Shown in pieces: positions 8,218-16,787 of a stretch of 35,252 bases of DNA. Origin of the DNA: Sedimenticola thiotaurini (lineage in GTDB: Bacteria; Pseudomonadota; Gammaproteobacteria; Chromatiales; Chromatiaceae); NCBI GenBank assembly GCA_007713595.1, contig VMRY01000017.1, forward strand, positions 1-35,252, in the 5' to 3' direction. Each line of letters opens with the position of its first letter. Positions within the stretch are counted from its first letter, which is position 1. The position numbers and the translations under genes were made by a program. A model generated the notes under the pieces. That model searched no databases, was not told the DNA's origin, and saw only the letters and a list, made by a program, of their open reading frames with translations.

Positions 8218-11200
8218 TCATGCTGCTTTGTCCTCTGATTGAGGCTGGGTTAGAAATGCTTCAAGCAGTTCCTCCTGCAACTTCCCGGCCTGCTGTGCAG
8301 CCTCATGCTTAATATGTCCAAAGCCGCGAATCTGCTCAGGTAAGCGAGCAATAGCTATCGCAGTTTCCAGGTTTGTGGCGGTTAGATTTGCGCAGAGTGT
8401 CTCCAGTGTCTGCTCATACTCGGCGATCAGTTGGCGCTCCAGTTTTCTGTCCGGGTTGTTTTTAAACGGATCAATCCAACTGCCTCTCACTCCTTTGAAG
8501 CGACTTAGAAGGCCGAGTATTTTCAGCATCCAGGGGCCAAAGCTGCGCTTTTTATGCAGCCCTGTTTCCGGGTCGATCTTGGCAAACAGCGGTGGATCGA
8601 AATGGAACTCCAGGTGGTAATTACCTTCAAATTGATTGGCGATCTGTTCGCGGAAGCTGGGGTCACGATAGAGTCTGGCGACTTCGTATTCATCCTTGTA
8701 GGCAAGCAGCTTCGCATAATTGGCAGCCACGGCTTCGGTCAGCCCGGAAAGCTGTAGTGCCTGTTCCCGTTCTCGGATTCGTGTAACCCAGCTGTTGTAG
8801 CGTGCCGCATAGGCGGCATCCTGATAGGCAGTCAGATGTGCTGTGCGATGGGCAATTAACTGATCCACTGTTTTAGGTGGCTCGATCAAACTGTTGTCTG
8901 GTGCGGCGAGCTGTTGGACGGCAGACAGATCAACGGCTGCACGTCTCCCCCAGAGCAGGGCGCGCAGGTTGTCTTCAATGGAAACGCCGTTCAGCTCAAT
9001 CGCCTTCTTCAGTGCCTCCAGGGAGAGTGGCAGATAACCCTTTTGCCAGGCAAATCCGACCATGAACAGATTGGCACCAATCGCATCGCCCAGCAGTGAT
9101 TCAGCTAGCTTTGTTGCTTCAATAAAATGTGCCTCCTGGGTTGTCTTACTGAGTTGTGACTGTAGTTCAGTACCAGGAAAGGTAAGGTCTTTCTGTTTGA
9201 TAAAGCCGGAAGTCATGGTCTGATGGCTGTTCACTACTGCATTGGTTCGTTCCGGATTCAGCTTGGCCATGCTCTCGAAGCCAGTGGCTACCGCCAGATC
9301 ACAGGCCAGCAGGGTATCGGCCTGTCCTGCGGCGATTCGCATGGCGTTGATATCTTCCGGTGTCTTTGCAATGCGTATATGGCTGACTACGGCGCCATAC
9401 TTTTGTGCCAGCCCTGTCATATCGAGCACGGTTACACCGCGGCCATCAATGTGTGCAGCCATTCCGAGTAAGGCACCAATGGTTACCACGCCGGTGCCGC
9501 CAATCCCCGTCAACAGAATGCTGTGGGGGTGTTCCAGGTTGGGTAGCGTGGGCAACGGCAGGTCAGGCCAACTCAACCCATCTGGCTGGTTGGCGGCGCG
9601 CTTCAATTCGCCTCCATGTACGGTGACAAAACTTGGGCAGTAGCCTTTTATGCAGCTCATGTCTTTGTTGCATGAGGATTGATCAATGGCACGCTTGCGA
9701 CCAAAGTCGGTCGCTACCGGTATGATCGAGAGACAGTTTGACTGTGTGCTGCAGTCACCACAGTTTTCGCATACAGCGGTATTGATAAACGGGCGTATCT
9801 TGGGATCTTCCAGTGTGCCACGCTTACGGCGACGGCGTTTTTCAGCTGCACAGGTCTGTTCGTAGATCAGTACCGAGACACCGGGTAGCTTGCGTAATTC
9901 CCGCTGCACGTTGTCCAGTCTGTCACGGTGATCAATGGATATGCCGGATGCCAGTTCATTCCTGTTCGTGTACTTTTCTGGATCATCGCTGACCAGTGCG
10001 ATGCGTTTGACTCCCTCAGCTTCAAGCTGACGACTCAATTGCTGCACACTGAAAGGACCATCAACCGGTTGTCCACCGGTCATGGCCACTGCATCGTTAT
10101 AGAGAATCTTATAGGTAATATTTACATTGGCTGCGATTGCCGCACGGATCGCCAGAACACCGGAGTGAAAATAGGTCCCTTCGCCCAGGTTGGCGAAGAT
10201 ATGTTTGGTATTGCTAAACGGGGCTTGGCCGATCCAGGGGACACCTTCGCCACCCATCTGTGTGAAGGTGTCGGTGCCACGATCCATCCAGGTAGCCATG
10301 TAGTGGCAACCGATACCACCGGTTGCCCGGCTCCCTTCAGGCAGCCGGGTGGAAGTGTTGTGCGGACAGCCGGAGCAGAAGTGGGGTACCCGATCAAGTT
10401 TGATCCGGGGCAGTGCCAGCTCGGCACCTTTCTTTTCCAGAAAGCGCAGACGTTTTTCAATCTCTTCACTCTGGAAAAAGCGGTGGATTCGGTTTGCGAT
10501 CACCCGGGCAATCCGGGCCGGTGTCAATTCACCTTTGGATGGCAACAGCCATTGATTGGCTTCATCAAATTTGCCGATCACCCGGGGGCGAACATCCTCT
10601 TTCCAGTTATAGAGCTGCTCTTTTATCTGGTTTTCAATCAGCCCACGCTTCTCTTCCACTACCAGGATCTCATCCAGCCCTTCAGCAAACTGCCTTACGC
10701 CTTCCCGTTCCAGAGGCCAGCTCATACCGACTTTATACAGGCGGATTCCAATCTTGGCGGCCAGCGCTCTGGTAATCCCCAGGTCTTCCAGTGCCTGCAA
10801 CACATCCAGATAGGATTTGCCTGTGGTGGCAATACCAAAGCAGGGTGTTGGGCTATCGATAACAATCCTGTTCAGCTTATTGATCCGCGCAAAGGCGAGT
10901 GCGGCATAGAGTCGATGACGATGCTGCAGTGCCTCTTGCTCCAGTGGGGTATGTGGCCAACGAATATTAAGACCACCCTCAGGTATTTCGACATCAGTTG
11001 GGATGGTGATCTTTACCCGGTCAGGGTCTATGGAGACCGATGCAGAGGTGTCAACAGTTTCAGCGATTGTCTTCAGGGCAACCCAGCAACCAGAGTAGCG
11101 GGACAGTGCCCAGCCGATCTGGCCAAAATCCAGAATCTCCTGTACACCTGCCGGGTTAAGTACCGGGATCATGGCATCCATGAAGGCGTACTCGGTCTGG

Positions 11201-11670
11201 TGTGGCAGGGTGGATGATTTGCTGTTGTGATCATCACCGGCTATGACAAGGACTCCGCCGTGTGGTGATGTGCCGGCGGCATTGGCATGTTTGAATACAT
11301 CACCAGAGCGATCAACGCCTGGGCCTTTGCCATACCACATGCTGTAGACGCCATCGTACTTTGCTCCATTGAATAGATTCAGCTGCTGACTTCCCCAGAT
11401 GGCCGTTGCTGCCAAATCTTCATTTAAACCGGGTTGAAAGGTGATGTGGTTTTTTAGCAAGTACTGCTTGGCTTTCCACAGCTCTTTATCAAATCCACCC
11501 AGCGGTGAGCCGCGATATCCTGAAATGAATCCGGCGGTCTTCAGTCCCGCCTGCTGGTCACGTTGCTGCTGCAACATCGGCAGGCGAACCAATGCCTGTA
11601 CGCCGGTGAGATAGACACGACCGGAGTCGAGGGTGTACTTGTCGTCCAACTTTATTTCGGCAAGCGCCAT
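8218..11670 (-). CDS. Indolepyruvate:ferredoxin oxidoreductase, fused alpha-beta
   Basis: A large single-chain 2-oxoacid:ferredoxin oxidoreductase of 1150 residues, joining the IorA-like part (thiamine diphosphate domains) and the IorB-like gamma domain. Visible features are the N-terminal [15 protein letters not shown], the [18 protein letters not shown] loop, [16 protein letters not shown] at the start of the ThDP-binding half, [15 protein letters not shown], and a cysteine-rich Fe-S segment with [13 protein letters not shown] and [16 protein letters not shown] Rossmann-like [19 protein letters not shown] marks the gamma domain. It converts aryl- or branched-chain 2-oxo acids to acyl-CoA while reducing ferredoxin. 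An in-frame TTG lies at 11706, but the ATG at 11670 has an AGGGAGA site and matches the expected start. It overlaps the dehydrogenase operon mate. Confidence 0.92.
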   Translation of the reverse strand: MALAEIKLDDKYTLDSGRVYLTGVQALVRLPMLQQQRDQQAGLKTAGFISGYRGSPLGGFDKELWKAKQYLLKNHITFQPGLNEDLAATAIWGSQQLNLFNGAKYDGVYSMWYGKGPGVDRSGDVFKHANAAGTSPHGGVLVIAGDDHNSKSSTLPHQTEYAFMDAMIPVLNPAGVQEILDFGQIGWALSRYSGCWVALKTIAETVDTSASVSIDPDRVKITIPTDVEIPEGGLNIRWPHTPLEQEALQHRHRLYAALAFARINKLNRIVIDSPTPCFGIATTGKSYLDVLQALEDLGITRALAAKIGIRLYKVGMSWPLEREGVRQFAEGLDEILVVEEKRGLIENQIKEQLYNWKEDVRPRVIGKFDEANQWLLPSKGELTPARIARVIANRIHRFFQSEEIEKRLRFLEKKGAELALPRIKLDRVPHFCSGCPHNTSTRLPEGSRATGGIGCHYMATWMDRGTDTFTQMGGEGVPWIGQAPFSNTKHIFANLGEGTYFHSGVLAIRAAIAANVNITYKILYNDAVAMTGGQPVDGPFSVQQLSRQLEAEGVKRIALVSDDPEKYTNRNELASGISIDHRDRLDNVQRELRKLPGVSVLIYEQTCAAEKRRRRKRGTLEDPKIRPFINTAVCENCGDCSTQSNCLSIIPVATDFGRKRAIDQSSCNKDMSCIKGYCPSFVTVHGGELKRAANQPDGLSWPDLPLPTLPNLEHPHSILLTGIGGTGVVTIGALLGMAAHIDGRGVTVLDMTGLAQKYGAVVSHIRIAKTPEDINAMRIAAGQADTLLACDLAVATGFESMAKLNPERTNAVVNSHQTMTSGFIKQKDLTFPGTELQSQLSKTTQEAHFIEATKLAESLLGDAIGANLFMVGFAWQKGYLPLSLEALKKAIELNGVSIEDNLRALLWGRRAAVDLSAVQQLAAPDNSLIEPPKTVDQLIAHRTAHLTAYQDAAYAARYNSWVTRIREREQALQLSGLTEAVAANYAKLLAYKDEYEVARLYRDPSFREQIANQFEGNYHLEFHFDPPLFAKIDPETGLHKKRSFGPWMLKILGLLSRFKGVRGSWIDPFKNNPDRKLERQLIAEYEQTLETLCANLTATNLETAIAIARLPEQIRGFGHIKHEAAQQAGKLQEELLEAFLTQPQSEDKAA

Positions 11671-12248
11671 GCGGGGATCTCCCTGGGCCTGATTCGAATT
11701 TAACAATCCGAAGAGTATCGAATACCAATCATCGTTTTGCGTGCAGGGGTCGCCTGACGCAGTACGCTTGATTGATCTTTAAATTTTCAGTAATGCAGAG
11801 CAGTTAGCTGATTGATTCAGATCGACTGCGCAATACCAAACGTTTAGAAAAGGGGTGTGGCTGTCTGGGTGGAGAGATCCACCGCGGGTGTGTAGTACGT
11901 ATCATTTTTCATCCTCCAATGCGGGATTGCCGCGTTTGGTTTGTGCCTGAATGTGGAGGTTCAGGCTGACCGAAAACCCTTTTGGGGTTTCAATTCAGTA
12001 CTTTCAATGGCCTTTGTGAGGCCTGTTGGGCGCAGACAATAGGATAACTTTGTCAATGCGTCAAGCAACTATAGCAAGATTAAAACTTACTGATTTGACG
12101 TTTATTGTGGCCCGATTGTTCCAGGCTATCGGGATATTTGGATAAGCATCACTCTGTTTTGCCTGATTTATAGGCTTAAGTATAGGTGATGATTGTTGCG
12201 TAGTGTTGGCGGGCCCACTGCCTTGTTGGGCCTTCCTTTTTTGCAGGG
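11671..12248. other. Gene-poor, hairpin-rich interval upstream of the oxidoreductase
   Basis: About 580 bp without a recognised gene. Consecutive inverted repeats are visible: GGTGGA/TCCACC with a 4-nt loop near 11869-11884, GCCTGAA/TTCAGGC near 11945-11966, an AAACCC/GGGTTT type hairpin near 11974-11993, and GGCCT/AGGCC near 12009-12023. On the minus strand a GGAGG site at about 11910-11914 precedes two overlapping short ORFs (22 and 33 codons). A plus-strand terminator-like hairpin lies at 12212-12242. See findings for interpretation. Confidence 0.5.
12212..12242 (+). terminator. Orphan intrinsic terminator, plus strand
   Basis: GGCCCA (12212-12217) pairs with TGGGCC (12227-12232) across a 9-nt loop and is followed by TTCCTTTTTT. 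The T-tail exists only on the plus strand, yet no plus-strand gene lies upstream; phaZ ends convergently at 12249. It may end an unannotated small RNA. Confidence 0.6.
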
Positions 12249-13409
12249 TTAGATTGCAGTTGCTTGTTCGATAAACTGGCGTATACGCGGCGCAATCTCT
12301 TCCCTGAAGCGACGACCGTTGAAAATACCGTAATGACCGACGCTCTTTTGGGTGTAATGCTCATGCAGTGGTGTGTTCGGAGAGAGCTTGTGTGCCGCCT
12401 TTGTTTGTCCGGGACCGGTGATATCGTCCAGCTCGCCTTCGATGGTCATCAGGGCTGTGCTGTCTATCAGCTCTGGTTTAACCAATCGGCCACCACACTC
12501 AAGAAGGCCTTTCGGCAGGTGGTGATCAAGAAAGACTTTCTCAATTGTCTCCAGATAGAACGGTGCATCAAGATCCATTACCGCCAGATACTCATCATAG
12601 AAGGTTTCATGCTGGGATGCGCTGTCACCATCGCCAGATACCAGGTGCTCAAAATAGTCGTGATGAGCGGTCATGTGCCGATCCAGATTCATCGACAGAA
12701 AACCTGCCAGCTGCAGAAACCCGGGGTAAACTGAACGGCCCGTGCCACGCCGGTTCAGTGGCACGGTGTGAATTGTATGCCGCTTGAACCACTGAATATT
12801 TCGGTTACCCGCAAAGTCATTCACTTCGGTGGGTGTTTTACGTGTATCAACCGGTCCGCCCATCAGGATCATACTGCGCGGAACCTGCTCCTGATCTTCA
12901 GACATCAGTGCAACCGCTGCAATGGCGGGTACTGAAGGTTGGCAGACGGCCATCATATGGACATCACCGTCGAAATAGCGAATGAACTCTTTCAGGTATT
13001 CAACATAACTGTCCAGGGTAAAGCGACCATCAGAGAGCGGCACACTGCCAGCATCATGCCAGTCAGTAATATAGACATTGTGGTCACCCATGAACTCACG
13101 CACTGTGCCACGTAGTAACGTGGCGTAGTGACCCGACATGGGTGCAACCATGAGTAGATTTGGTTTGGCTGGATCCGGTGTTCCAAAGCGTAGCAGATCA
13201 CCAAAGGGTTTGCAGATTACCGTGGTCTCTTCTATACCCAGATCGAAGGAGGGGCGGGTATAGGGGCGGGTATACCGCTCCAGCAATCTACTAGCCGCGT
13301 ACCACTGTTTCATCCAGGGGATATCTTTGGTCATTGCGGCATTAATGTAGGCGTAGAGATTGACTGAGCGAGCCCAGAAACTGCCTAGAGCATGAAGATT
13401 ATAAAGCAT
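12249..13409 (-). CDS. phaZ: Intracellular polyhydroxybutyrate depolymerase PhaZ
   Basis: A 386-residue alpha/beta-hydrolase of the intracellular PHB depolymerase family, which mobilises stored polyhydroxyalkanoate granules. The nucleophile is Cys156 in HMMAVCQPSVPA, replacing the Ser of ordinary lipase boxes as in Ralstonia PhaZ1. The rest of the triad fits an acidic residue in GELDDITGPG (328 or 329) and His359 in GHYGIFNG. Other family segments are KPNLLMVAPMSGHYATLLRG near 83-103 and YITDWHDA near 113-120. No signal peptide is present, consistent with cytoplasmic granule degradation. No phaC or phaP is in the window. It stands alone between an intergenic region with DnaA boxes upstream and the orphan terminator downstream. 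Confidence 0.92.
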   Translation of the reverse strand: MLYNLHALGSFWARSVNLYAYINAAMTKDIPWMKQWYAASRLLERYTRPYTRPSFDLGIEETTVICKPFGDLLRFGTPDPAKPNLLMVAPMSGHYATLLRGTVREFMGDHNVYITDWHDAGSVPLSDGRFTLDSYVEYLKEFIRYFDGDVHMMAVCQPSVPAIAAVALMSEDQEQVPRSMILMGGPVDTRKTPTEVNDFAGNRNIQWFKRHTIHTVPLNRRGTGRSVYPGFLQLAGFLSMNLDRHMTAHHDYFEHLVSGDGDSASQHETFYDEYLAVMDLDAPFYLETIEKVFLDHHLPKGLLECGGRLVKPELIDSTALMTIEGELDDITGPGQTKAAHKLSPNTPLHEHYTQKSVGHYGIFNGRRFREEIAPRIRQFIEQATAI

Positions 13410-13765
13410 GGGAATGACTCGTCAGACTGCGTGAGATAGTGGCTACAGTAACGTTTATAATGCAGTGCAGCAACCAAAACCAGACATGAGTTCTTCAACG
13501 CCTATTGGTAACAAATGTAACTGCCTGAAATATATCCAGATGTGACTGTATGTTTTTTGCTCAATCTGAAAGCAGATGAGCCAGCATACCTCTTCCGGAT
13601 AACACCGGGGTAGTTGCTAACAGGGTTATCCACATGATCTGTGGATAATCGAATACATGATGTCGGCCAGCAAGTTCTGATGGATCTATTCGGCCTGCTT
13701 TCTACAGGGTTTATATCGGGGCCGATTTAGGCTATAGAACTTACTATGAGTAAATGGAGAAACAC
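13410..13765. other. Divergent phaZ-msrB intergenic region
   Basis: About 350 bp that must hold the promoters of both phaZ (leftward) and msrB (rightward). The only strong element recognised is the inverted pair of DnaA-box-like 9-mers at 13626-13648. AT-rich segments (TTTATAT near 13709, CTATAGA near 13732) could be -10 elements but no convincing -35 partners were found. Confidence 0.5.
13626..13648. promoter_or_regulatory. Inverted pair of perfect DnaA boxes
   Basis: TTATCCACA at 13626-13634 and its exact reverse complement TGTGGATAA at 13640-13648 are separated by 5 nt containing GATC. Each 9-mer matches the high-affinity DnaA box. As a 9-bp perfect palindrome it could alternatively be another dimer-type operator or a hairpin. 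Confidence 0.65.
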
Positions 13766-14236
13766 ATGAGTAGCGAAAAGCCTTTCGACGATAAGCACTC
13801 TTTTCAGCGTCCGGATGAAGAGCAGTTACGCCAGAAACTGACGGATTTGCAATATCAGGTTACCCAGCAGGAGGGGACAGAGCGACCCTTTCAAAATGAG
13901 TTCTGGGATGAGAAAAGAGAGGGTCTCTATGTGGATGTAGTGAGTGGCGAACCGCTCTTCTCCTCGAAGGATAAGTTTGATTCGGGAACCGGTTGGCCCA
14001 GTTTCTTTCGTCCGGTAAATGATGGAAATATTGTTGAACGCAAGGATCGAAAGCTGTTTATGACACGTACAGAGGTGCGCAGTCGTCAGGGCGACTCCCA
14101 TCTGGGACATCTGTTTGACGATGGTCCTGCACCGACCGGATTACGTTACTGTATCAATTCAGCCTCGCTCCGCTTTATTCCGAAAGAGTCACTGGAGACT
14201 GAAGGTTACGCGGCGTATCTCGATCTGTTTGAATAA
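13766..14236 (+). CDS. msrB: Peptide-methionine (R)-S-oxide reductase MsrB
   Basis: A 156-residue repair enzyme that reduces methionine-R-sulfoxide in proteins. It shows the MsrB core: [65 protein letters not shown] and the catalytic Cys129 in [14 protein letters not shown]. The paired CxxC motifs that bind structural zinc in many MsrBs are replaced (VDVVSGE in place of the first pair), so this is the zinc-free subtype. An upstream in-frame ATG at 13754 exists, but GGAGA five bases before the ATG at 13766 supports this start. No signal peptide is seen, so it is cytoplasmic. It stands alone, with a separate promoter and riboswitch for metZ downstream. Confidence 0.95.
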   Translation: MSSEKPFDDKHSFQRPDEEQLRQKLTDLQYQVTQQEGTERPFQNEFWDEKREGLYVDVVSGEPLFSSKDKFDSGTGWPSFFRPVNDGNIVERKDRKLFMTRTEVRSRQGDSHLGHLFDDGPAPTGLRYCINSASLRFIPKESLETEGYAAYLDLFE

Positions 14237-14277
14237 TCCATGCCACGAATAGAAATCCCTTTGGCGGCGATCTCTGC

Positions 14278-14307
14278 TTGACAACCATGGGCAAGCCGAC
14301 CTAGTCT
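14278..14307 (+). promoter_or_regulatory. Sigma-70 promoter of metZ
   Basis: TTGACA (14278-14283), an 18-nt spacer and TAGTCT (14302-14307). The predicted start point falls about 7 nt later, directly before the riboswitch P1 stem, which fits an RNA whose 5' end is the aptamer. Confidence 0.75.
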
Positions 14308-14310
14308 TAC

Positions 14311-14367
14311 CCGAAGCGCCGATTTATCTCAGATTGCGGGCGCTATAAAAATGCGGCTAAAGCGAGG
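14311..14367 (+). ncRNA. SAM-II-like (SAM-alpha) riboswitch aptamer
   Basis: P1 is formed by AGCGCC (14315-14320) and GGCGCT (14339-14344). The loop begins with GATTTA and contains ATTGC, and the 3' strand reads ATAAAAATG then GGCTAAAGC. This order (P1, GATTTA, ATTGC, P1', TAAA-TG, GCTAAA) is that of the known SAM-II pseudoknot aptamer as I recall it. TTGCG in the loop can pair with TGCGG of the tail to form the P2 pseudoknot. The position, between a promoter and a terminator ahead of a methionine-biosynthesis gene, supports the call. A SAM-V-type relative is possible. Confidence 0.78.
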
Positions 14368-14370
14368 AAC

Positions 14371-14405
14371 ACCTGCTTTGGCTGTGGAGCCAGGCGGGTT
14401 TTTTT
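14371..14405 (+). terminator. Attenuator terminator of the metZ riboswitch
   Basis: The 5' arm ACCTGCTTTGGCT (14371-14383) pairs with AGCCAGGCGGGT (14388-14399) around a GTGG loop, with one bulge, followed by seven T. The segment GCTTTGGCT of the arm is complementary over nine positions (including G-U pairs) to GGCTAAAGC of the aptamer (14355-14363), giving a mutually exclusive antiterminator. Confidence 0.8.
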
Positions 14406-14443
14406 ATGCCTGCTGTTTATTATTCAAGTGAAGGTATTCTGAA

Positions 14444-15628
14444 ATGACAGAATCATACGATGACTGGGACTTAGCCACCCGGGCAATCAGGGCAGGCCAC
14501 AATCGAACGGCAGAGGGGGAGCATTCAGAACCGATCTTCACTACCTCCAGCTTTGTATTTCAGAGTGCAGCCGAAGCAGCGGCTCGTTTCAGTGGTGATG
14601 AGCCGGGCAATATCTATTCACGTTTTACCAATCCCACCGTGGCCTGTTTTGAAGAACGGCTGGCGGCGCTTGAGGGTGGCGAGTCCTGTGTAGCTACCTC
14701 TTCAGGAATGGCGGCTATTCTGGCGACCTGTATGGCGCTGCTTAAATCGGGCGATCATATTGTTTCATCCCGTAGTATCTTTGGTACCACGAATGTGCTG
14801 TTTAATAAATTCCTGGCAAAGATGGGCATTGAAACCAGCTATGTGGCGCTCTCCAATCTCGCTGATTGGGAAGCGGCGATCCGCCCCAATACGCGCATCC
14901 TCTATGCAGAGACACCCTCCAATCCGATTACTGAGGTAGGTGATATACGTGCACTGGCTGATCTGGCGCATTCTCATGGACTGCTTCTGGTAGTGGATAA
15001 CTGTTTTTGTACTCCTGTGTTGCAACAACCTCTGGCACTGGGTGCTGATATCGTTATTCACTCGGCCACCAAATACCTGGATGGTCAGGGACGCTGTGTC
15101 GGTGGTGCGGTCGTCGGTGACAAGAAGTGGGTGGGTGAAGAGGTGTTCGGCTTTTTGCGCAGTGCCGGTGTCACAATGAGTCCGTTTAATGCCTGGGTAT
15201 TTCTCAAGGGTTTAGAGACACTGCAGTTGCGCATGAATGCTCATTCTGAGAATGCCCTGGCATTGGCGCTTTGGCTGGAGCAACTGGATAAGGTTGAGCG
15301 TGTTCACTATCCAGGTCTCAAGAGCCATCCACAATATGAGCTGGCCACGCGTCAGCAGCGCAGTGCCGGTGGCATTGTCTCATTTGTTGTAAAGGGTGGG
15401 CGTGAGCAGGCCTGGAAGGTGATTGATGCCACCCGCATGTTGTCAATCACGGCGAACCTGGGTGATACGAAAACCACGATTACCCATCCGGCATCCACCA
15501 CCCATGGTCGACTAACGGACGAAGAGAAGCAGTCTGCAGGTATCGAAGAGGGTTTGATTCGGATGTCTGTTGGCCTGGAAGCGATTGACGATATCAAACA
15601 TGATCTGGCATCCGGGTTGGTGGATTGA
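14444..15628 (+). CDS. metZ: O-succinylhomoserine sulfhydrylase MetZ
   Basis: A 394-residue PLP-dependent enzyme of the Cys/Met metabolism family that forms homocysteine directly from O-succinylhomoserine and sulfide. Visible features are ATRAIRAGHNRTAEGEHSEP at the N-terminus, YSRFTNPTVACFEERLAALEG, SSGMAAILA, the PLP-contacting VVDNCFCTPVLQQPL and the Schiff-base Lys210 in HSATKYLDGQGR. The C-terminus has TKTTITHPASTTHGRL, which is typical of MetZ and MetB relatives. Position behind a SAM-responsive attenuator supports the methionine role and predicts repression when SAM is abundant. The start ATG lies 38 nt after the terminator T-tract. A small methyltransferase gene follows 4 nt after its stop, so the two are probably co-transcribed. 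Confidence 0.93.
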   Translation: MTESYDDWDLATRAIRAGHNRTAEGEHSEPIFTTSSFVFQSAAEAAARFSGDEPGNIYSRFTNPTVACFEERLAALEGGESCVATSSGMAAILATCMALLKSGDHIVSSRSIFGTTNVLFNKFLAKMGIETSYVALSNLADWEAAIRPNTRILYAETPSNPITEVGDIRALADLAHSHGLLLVVDNCFCTPVLQQPLALGADIVIHSATKYLDGQGRCVGGAVVGDKKWVGEEVFGFLRSAGVTMSPFNAWVFLKGLETLQLRMNAHSENALALALWLEQLDKVERVHYPGLKSHPQYELATRQQRSAGGIVSFVVKGGREQAWKVIDATRMLSITANLGDTKTTITHPASTTHGRLTDEEKQSAGIEEGLIRMSVGLEAIDDIKHDLASGLVD

Positions 15629-15632
15629 TCCC

Positions 15633-16211
15633 GTGATTGAAAAAGATCTGTTGGCTATGTGGAATCAGCGTCATGCGCAGGCAGAGGGTCTGGGTCAAGT
15701 AGCCGACGTTCTGGTGCAGAATATCCATTTGGCAAAAGCGGGGTGCAAGGCATTGGATCTGGCTTGTGGTCGGGGTGCCAATGCGCTTTTTATGGCAAGG
15801 GCTGGCCTGAAAGTCACCGCCTGGGATCTCTCTCACGTTGCGATTGAGCGACTTACTGCTGCTGCCAGGGCTGAGCATCTCAGCATAGCGAGCACGGTTC
15901 GGGATGTCATAACTGAACCGCCTGAACCTGGCACATTTGACCTGATTCTGGTGAGTTATTTTCTTGATCGGGAGCTGGCGCCAGCTATTGCAAAGGCCTT
16001 GAAGCCCGGCGGACTGCTCTTTTATCAGACCTATAGTCGGGCTGCAGTCACTGATGATGGACCGACATCGGATCGATTTCGCTTGGATGATAATGAGCTG
16101 TTGATGCTTTTTGACTCACTAAGGCCACGTGTTTATCGTGAAGAACGGCTTTTGGGGAATACGGAGCAAGGTTGGCGTGATCGGGCCATGTTGGTGGCAG
16201 AAAAGGGCTGA
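15633..16211 (+). CDS. Class I SAM-dependent methyltransferase, TehB-like
   Basis: A compact Rossmann methyltransferase of 192 residues from the GTG at 15633; an ATG at 15657 is an alternative start. Motif I is KALDLACGRGANALFMA, motif II ends in VTAWDLSHVAIERL, and FDLILVSYFLDRELAPAIAK plus LKPGGLLFYQTYS follow in the usual order. The W-N-Q-R-H opening and R-x-D-x-N-E-L-L tail resemble TehB-type and thiol or tellurite methyltransferases, but the substrate is not known. The frame stays open back into metZ, but a start there would overlap the metZ coding end and has no support. Sitting 4 nt behind metZ and its riboswitch, it is probably under the same SAM-dependent control. Confidence 0.85.
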   Translation: MIEKDLLAMWNQRHAQAEGLGQVADVLVQNIHLAKAGCKALDLACGRGANALFMARAGLKVTAWDLSHVAIERLTAAARAEHLSIASTVRDVITEPPEPGTFDLILVSYFLDRELAPAIAKALKPGGLLFYQTYSRAAVTDDGPTSDRFRLDDNELLMLFDSLRPRVYREERLLGNTEQGWRDRAMLVAEKG

Positions 16212-16357
16212 AAAGTCGCTGAAGCTAGAGTTCACGGGTCAGTTGGATGATAATAGCTCTTATCATGCATGGGCTTATTGCTTCAATCTAATAAGATTCA
16301 GCGGTTAGCTATTTTCAATGCATATATAAGTGATGTGTTACCCCGGGAGTAAATGAC

Positions 16358-16777
16358 ATGAGTGAAAAATCCCCCCGTGTATCTGTGCGGGATGTCATGA
16401 AGACCGAGTTTGGTCTGATCGAAGGCAGCGCCACCATCTATGAAGCGTTGTTGATGATGAAGAAACTCCGCACCTCAGTGCTGGTGGTGAATAAGCGTCA
16501 TGACGATGATGAGTATGGACTGTTGCTGGTATCTGATATTGCACGACTGGTGTTGGCAAATGACCGTTCACCTAAAAGAGTGAATGTTTATGAGGTAATG
16601 AACAAGCCGGCCGTCTACGTCGAGCCGGATATGGATATTCGCTACTGTTCACGACTGTTTGCGCGGTTTGATCTGGTACGTGCGCTGGTAGTAGATAATA
16701 AAAAGATCCTGGGCACCATTAGTCCCAATCTGCTGGTGCTGGATGGCCTCTTCTATGGGTTAGAGAACGAGGCGTAA
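16358..16777 (+). CDS. CBS-domain pair protein
   Basis: A 139-residue cytoplasmic protein made of two CBS motifs: first VRDVMKTEFGLIEGSATIYE with LVVNKRHDDDEYGLLLVSDI, then VYEVMNKPAVYVEPDMDIRY with RALVVDNKKILGTISPN. Stand-alone CBS pairs (Bateman modules) usually bind adenosyl ligands such as AMP, ATP or SAM and modulate a partner. Nothing else is fused. GGGAG lies about 8 nt before the ATG. The next gene starts 10 bp after its stop, so this opens a likely four-gene operon. Confidence 0.9.
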   Translation: MSEKSPRVSVRDVMKTEFGLIEGSATIYEALLMMKKLRTSVLVVNKRHDDDEYGLLLVSDIARLVLANDRSPKRVNVYEVMNKPAVYVEPDMDIRYCSRLFARFDLVRALVVDNKKILGTISPNLLVLDGLFYGLENEA

Positions 16778-16787
16778 ACAGGGTGCT

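Noticed and set aside
8186-8221. Longer start for the Leu/Phe/Val dehydrogenase at 8221
   Set aside because: The ATGA overlap makes it possible, but the ATG at 8185 has the better ribosome binding site and gives active-site lysines at the family positions 68 and 80.
9928-11217. 429-codon open frame on the plus strand opposite the oxidoreductase
   Set aside because: It lies wholly antisense to a clearly recognised, conserved coding region, has no domain-like sequence and is a product of codon composition on the opposite strand.
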